A stretch of 16,431 bases of DNA from HRBIN15 sp039630445 (lineage in GTDB: Bacteria; Armatimonadota; Fimbriimonadia; Fimbriimonadales; GBS-DC). The translations under genes and the position numbers were made by a program. Location: positions 1 to 16,431 of the forward strand of contig JBCNVA010000032.1 of assembly GCA_039630445.1 (NCBI GenBank). The letters are read 5' to 3'. Below are positions 15,814 to 16,431 of the stretch, in pieces. A model generated the notes under the pieces. That model did no database searches, was not told the origin of the DNA, and saw only the letters and a program-made list of their open reading frames with translations. How positions within the stretch are numbered: the first letter of the stretch is position 1; each line of letters starts with the position of its first letter.

Positions 15814-15819
15814 CCTCCT
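15814..15819 (-). promoter_or_regulatory. Shine-Dalgarno AGGAGG for the membrane-protein gene
   Basis: The - strand reads AGGAGG with an 11-base gap to the ATG ending at 15802. An internal ATG (residue 18) lacks such a site, so the longer start is preferred. The AT-rich run just upstream (TAATATATAA on the - strand, 15821-15830) could be a -10 element, but no -35 box is evident. Confidence 0.6.
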
Positions 15820-15855
15820 GTTATATATTACCGCACTCCAGCAGCCATTCTTGCA

Positions 15856-16431
15856 CTAACCCTCAGGCAATTGACACCACTCGTGTAGGACCCACTCGAC
15901 ACCACGCTGCTGCACCCATTCATGCAGTTGCACCGATTCGGGGTCGTTCGGGTCATAGTAGTGCAGCGCGGCGAGAATCGCCCGATGGAATGGCTCGCTG
16001 TCCTCATCCTGTGCCTGAAGGAGCCGATATGCGCCCACCAGGCGGTCCTCGGGACGCAGCTTGCGCAGCGGTTCCCGCGCCACGCGCGGGATGGGGTCAT
16101 CCAGATAGGGATGCTGAATCCGCGCCACAATTTCCGCTACCGCCTGATGATGCTCATCGGGGTCAAAAGGGAAGGCTTTCAGCAGGGCGCGTTCCAGCGC
16201 GTGGGCAGCCCGTTCGAACAGGGCGCGAATGGAGGGGTCACTCAGCGCTTGCTGAATCGTGGCGTAGCCTTGCTGCGCCCCTAAATAGGCAGTTAGCGCG
16301 TGTAGCCCGTTATGCACATACAGCTTGCGTAGGAAATAGATTTCAAAGGGGCGCACAGGTTGCAGCCCTTCGATAGGGGGCAGTTCACCCTGAACGGCGT
16401 CAGCATCGATGAGCAGGCGGTCATAGCGGTC
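15856..16431 (-). CDS. mtlD: Mannitol-1-phosphate 5-dehydrogenase, C-terminal half (5' partial)
   Basis: The frame is open to the right edge (191 residues visible, TAG at 15856-15858), so the N-terminal NAD-binding half lies beyond the window; the family is about 380-390 residues. The visible part is the C-terminal helical substrate domain of the polyol-specific long-chain dehydrogenase family: IDADAVQGELPPIEG, then FEIYFLRKLYVHNGLHALTAY, then IPRVAREPLRKLRPEDRL. The catalytic signature K-x4-N-x2-H is intact at visible residues 36, 41 and 44. The enzyme interconverts mannitol 1-phosphate and fructose 6-phosphate with NAD(H) in the cytoplasm. The HN-x-x-HALTAYLG-type segment favours MtlD over fructuronate, altronate or free-mannitol dehydrogenases, though specificity cannot be proven from this half. 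An in-frame GTG at 16356 is internal and not the start. Confidence 0.88.
   Translation of the reverse strand, partial: DRYDRLLIDADAVQGELPPIEGLQPVRPFEIYFLRKLYVHNGLHALTAYLGAQQGYATIQQALSDPSIRALFERAAHALERALLKAFPFDPDEHHQAVAEIVARIQHPYLDDPIPRVAREPLRKLRPEDRLVGAYRLLQAQDEDSEPFHRAILAALHYYDPNDPESVQLHEWVQQRGVEWVLHEWCQLPEG

Noticed and set aside
1..16431. CRISPR arrays, tRNA or rRNA genes, insertion sequences, phage or defence genes
   Set aside because: No regularly spaced repeats, structured RNA genes, transposase or integrase motifs, or terminal inverted repeats were found. Repeated NPN/DPN coding stretches such as those near 9041 and 11858 are linker codons, not DNA repeats.

Overview
This 16.4 kb window reads as chromosomal DNA of a moderately GC-rich, densely coding bacterium, probably of the phylum Armatimonadota (Fimbriimonadales-like). 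That placement is an inference from remembered protein style: very large exported beta-rich proteins with Asn/Pro/Asp-rich linkers, a PilX-like protein ending in an LPVCP motif, and short gene spacing. No rRNA or marker gene is present to confirm it. There is no CRISPR array, tRNA, rRNA, insertion sequence or phage gene, and no gene-free stretch longer than 74 bases.

Left block, + strand, 1-14906: four genes run head to tail with gaps of 19, 74 and 5 bases, so they look like one operon. (1) A PilX/GspK-type membrane-anchored pseudopilin-like protein, cut at its start by the window edge, carries a giant beta-rich extracellular part (871 residues visible). (2) A secreted protein of 1562 residues joins a glutamine-amidotransferase-like domain, with no cysteine, to a long beta-propeller region. 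(3) A secreted protein of 2138 residues has a PQQ-type propeller interrupted by two golvesin-C-like domains, followed by several beta-sandwich modules and a second propeller-like region. (4) gcvT, the aminomethyltransferase of the glycine cleavage system, starts 5 bases after the third giant gene. The three giant genes, about 4570 residues in all, suggest a surface or secreted assembly that is not obviously any named system. gcvT is a housekeeping enzyme that appears to be carried along in the transcript.

Right block, - strand, 14903-16431: the 3' half of a mannitol-1-phosphate 5-dehydrogenase gene (mtlD; its start lies beyond the right edge) is followed 53 bases later by a single-pass membrane protein with a short helical cytoplasmic head and a C-terminal beta-rich domain. 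This block converges on gcvT, and the two stop codons overlap, leaving no intergenic terminator.

The most unusual content is the trio of giant exported proteins: shared module types, golvesin domains inserted in a propeller, and a pilin-like partner. Their function cannot be read from sequence alone.
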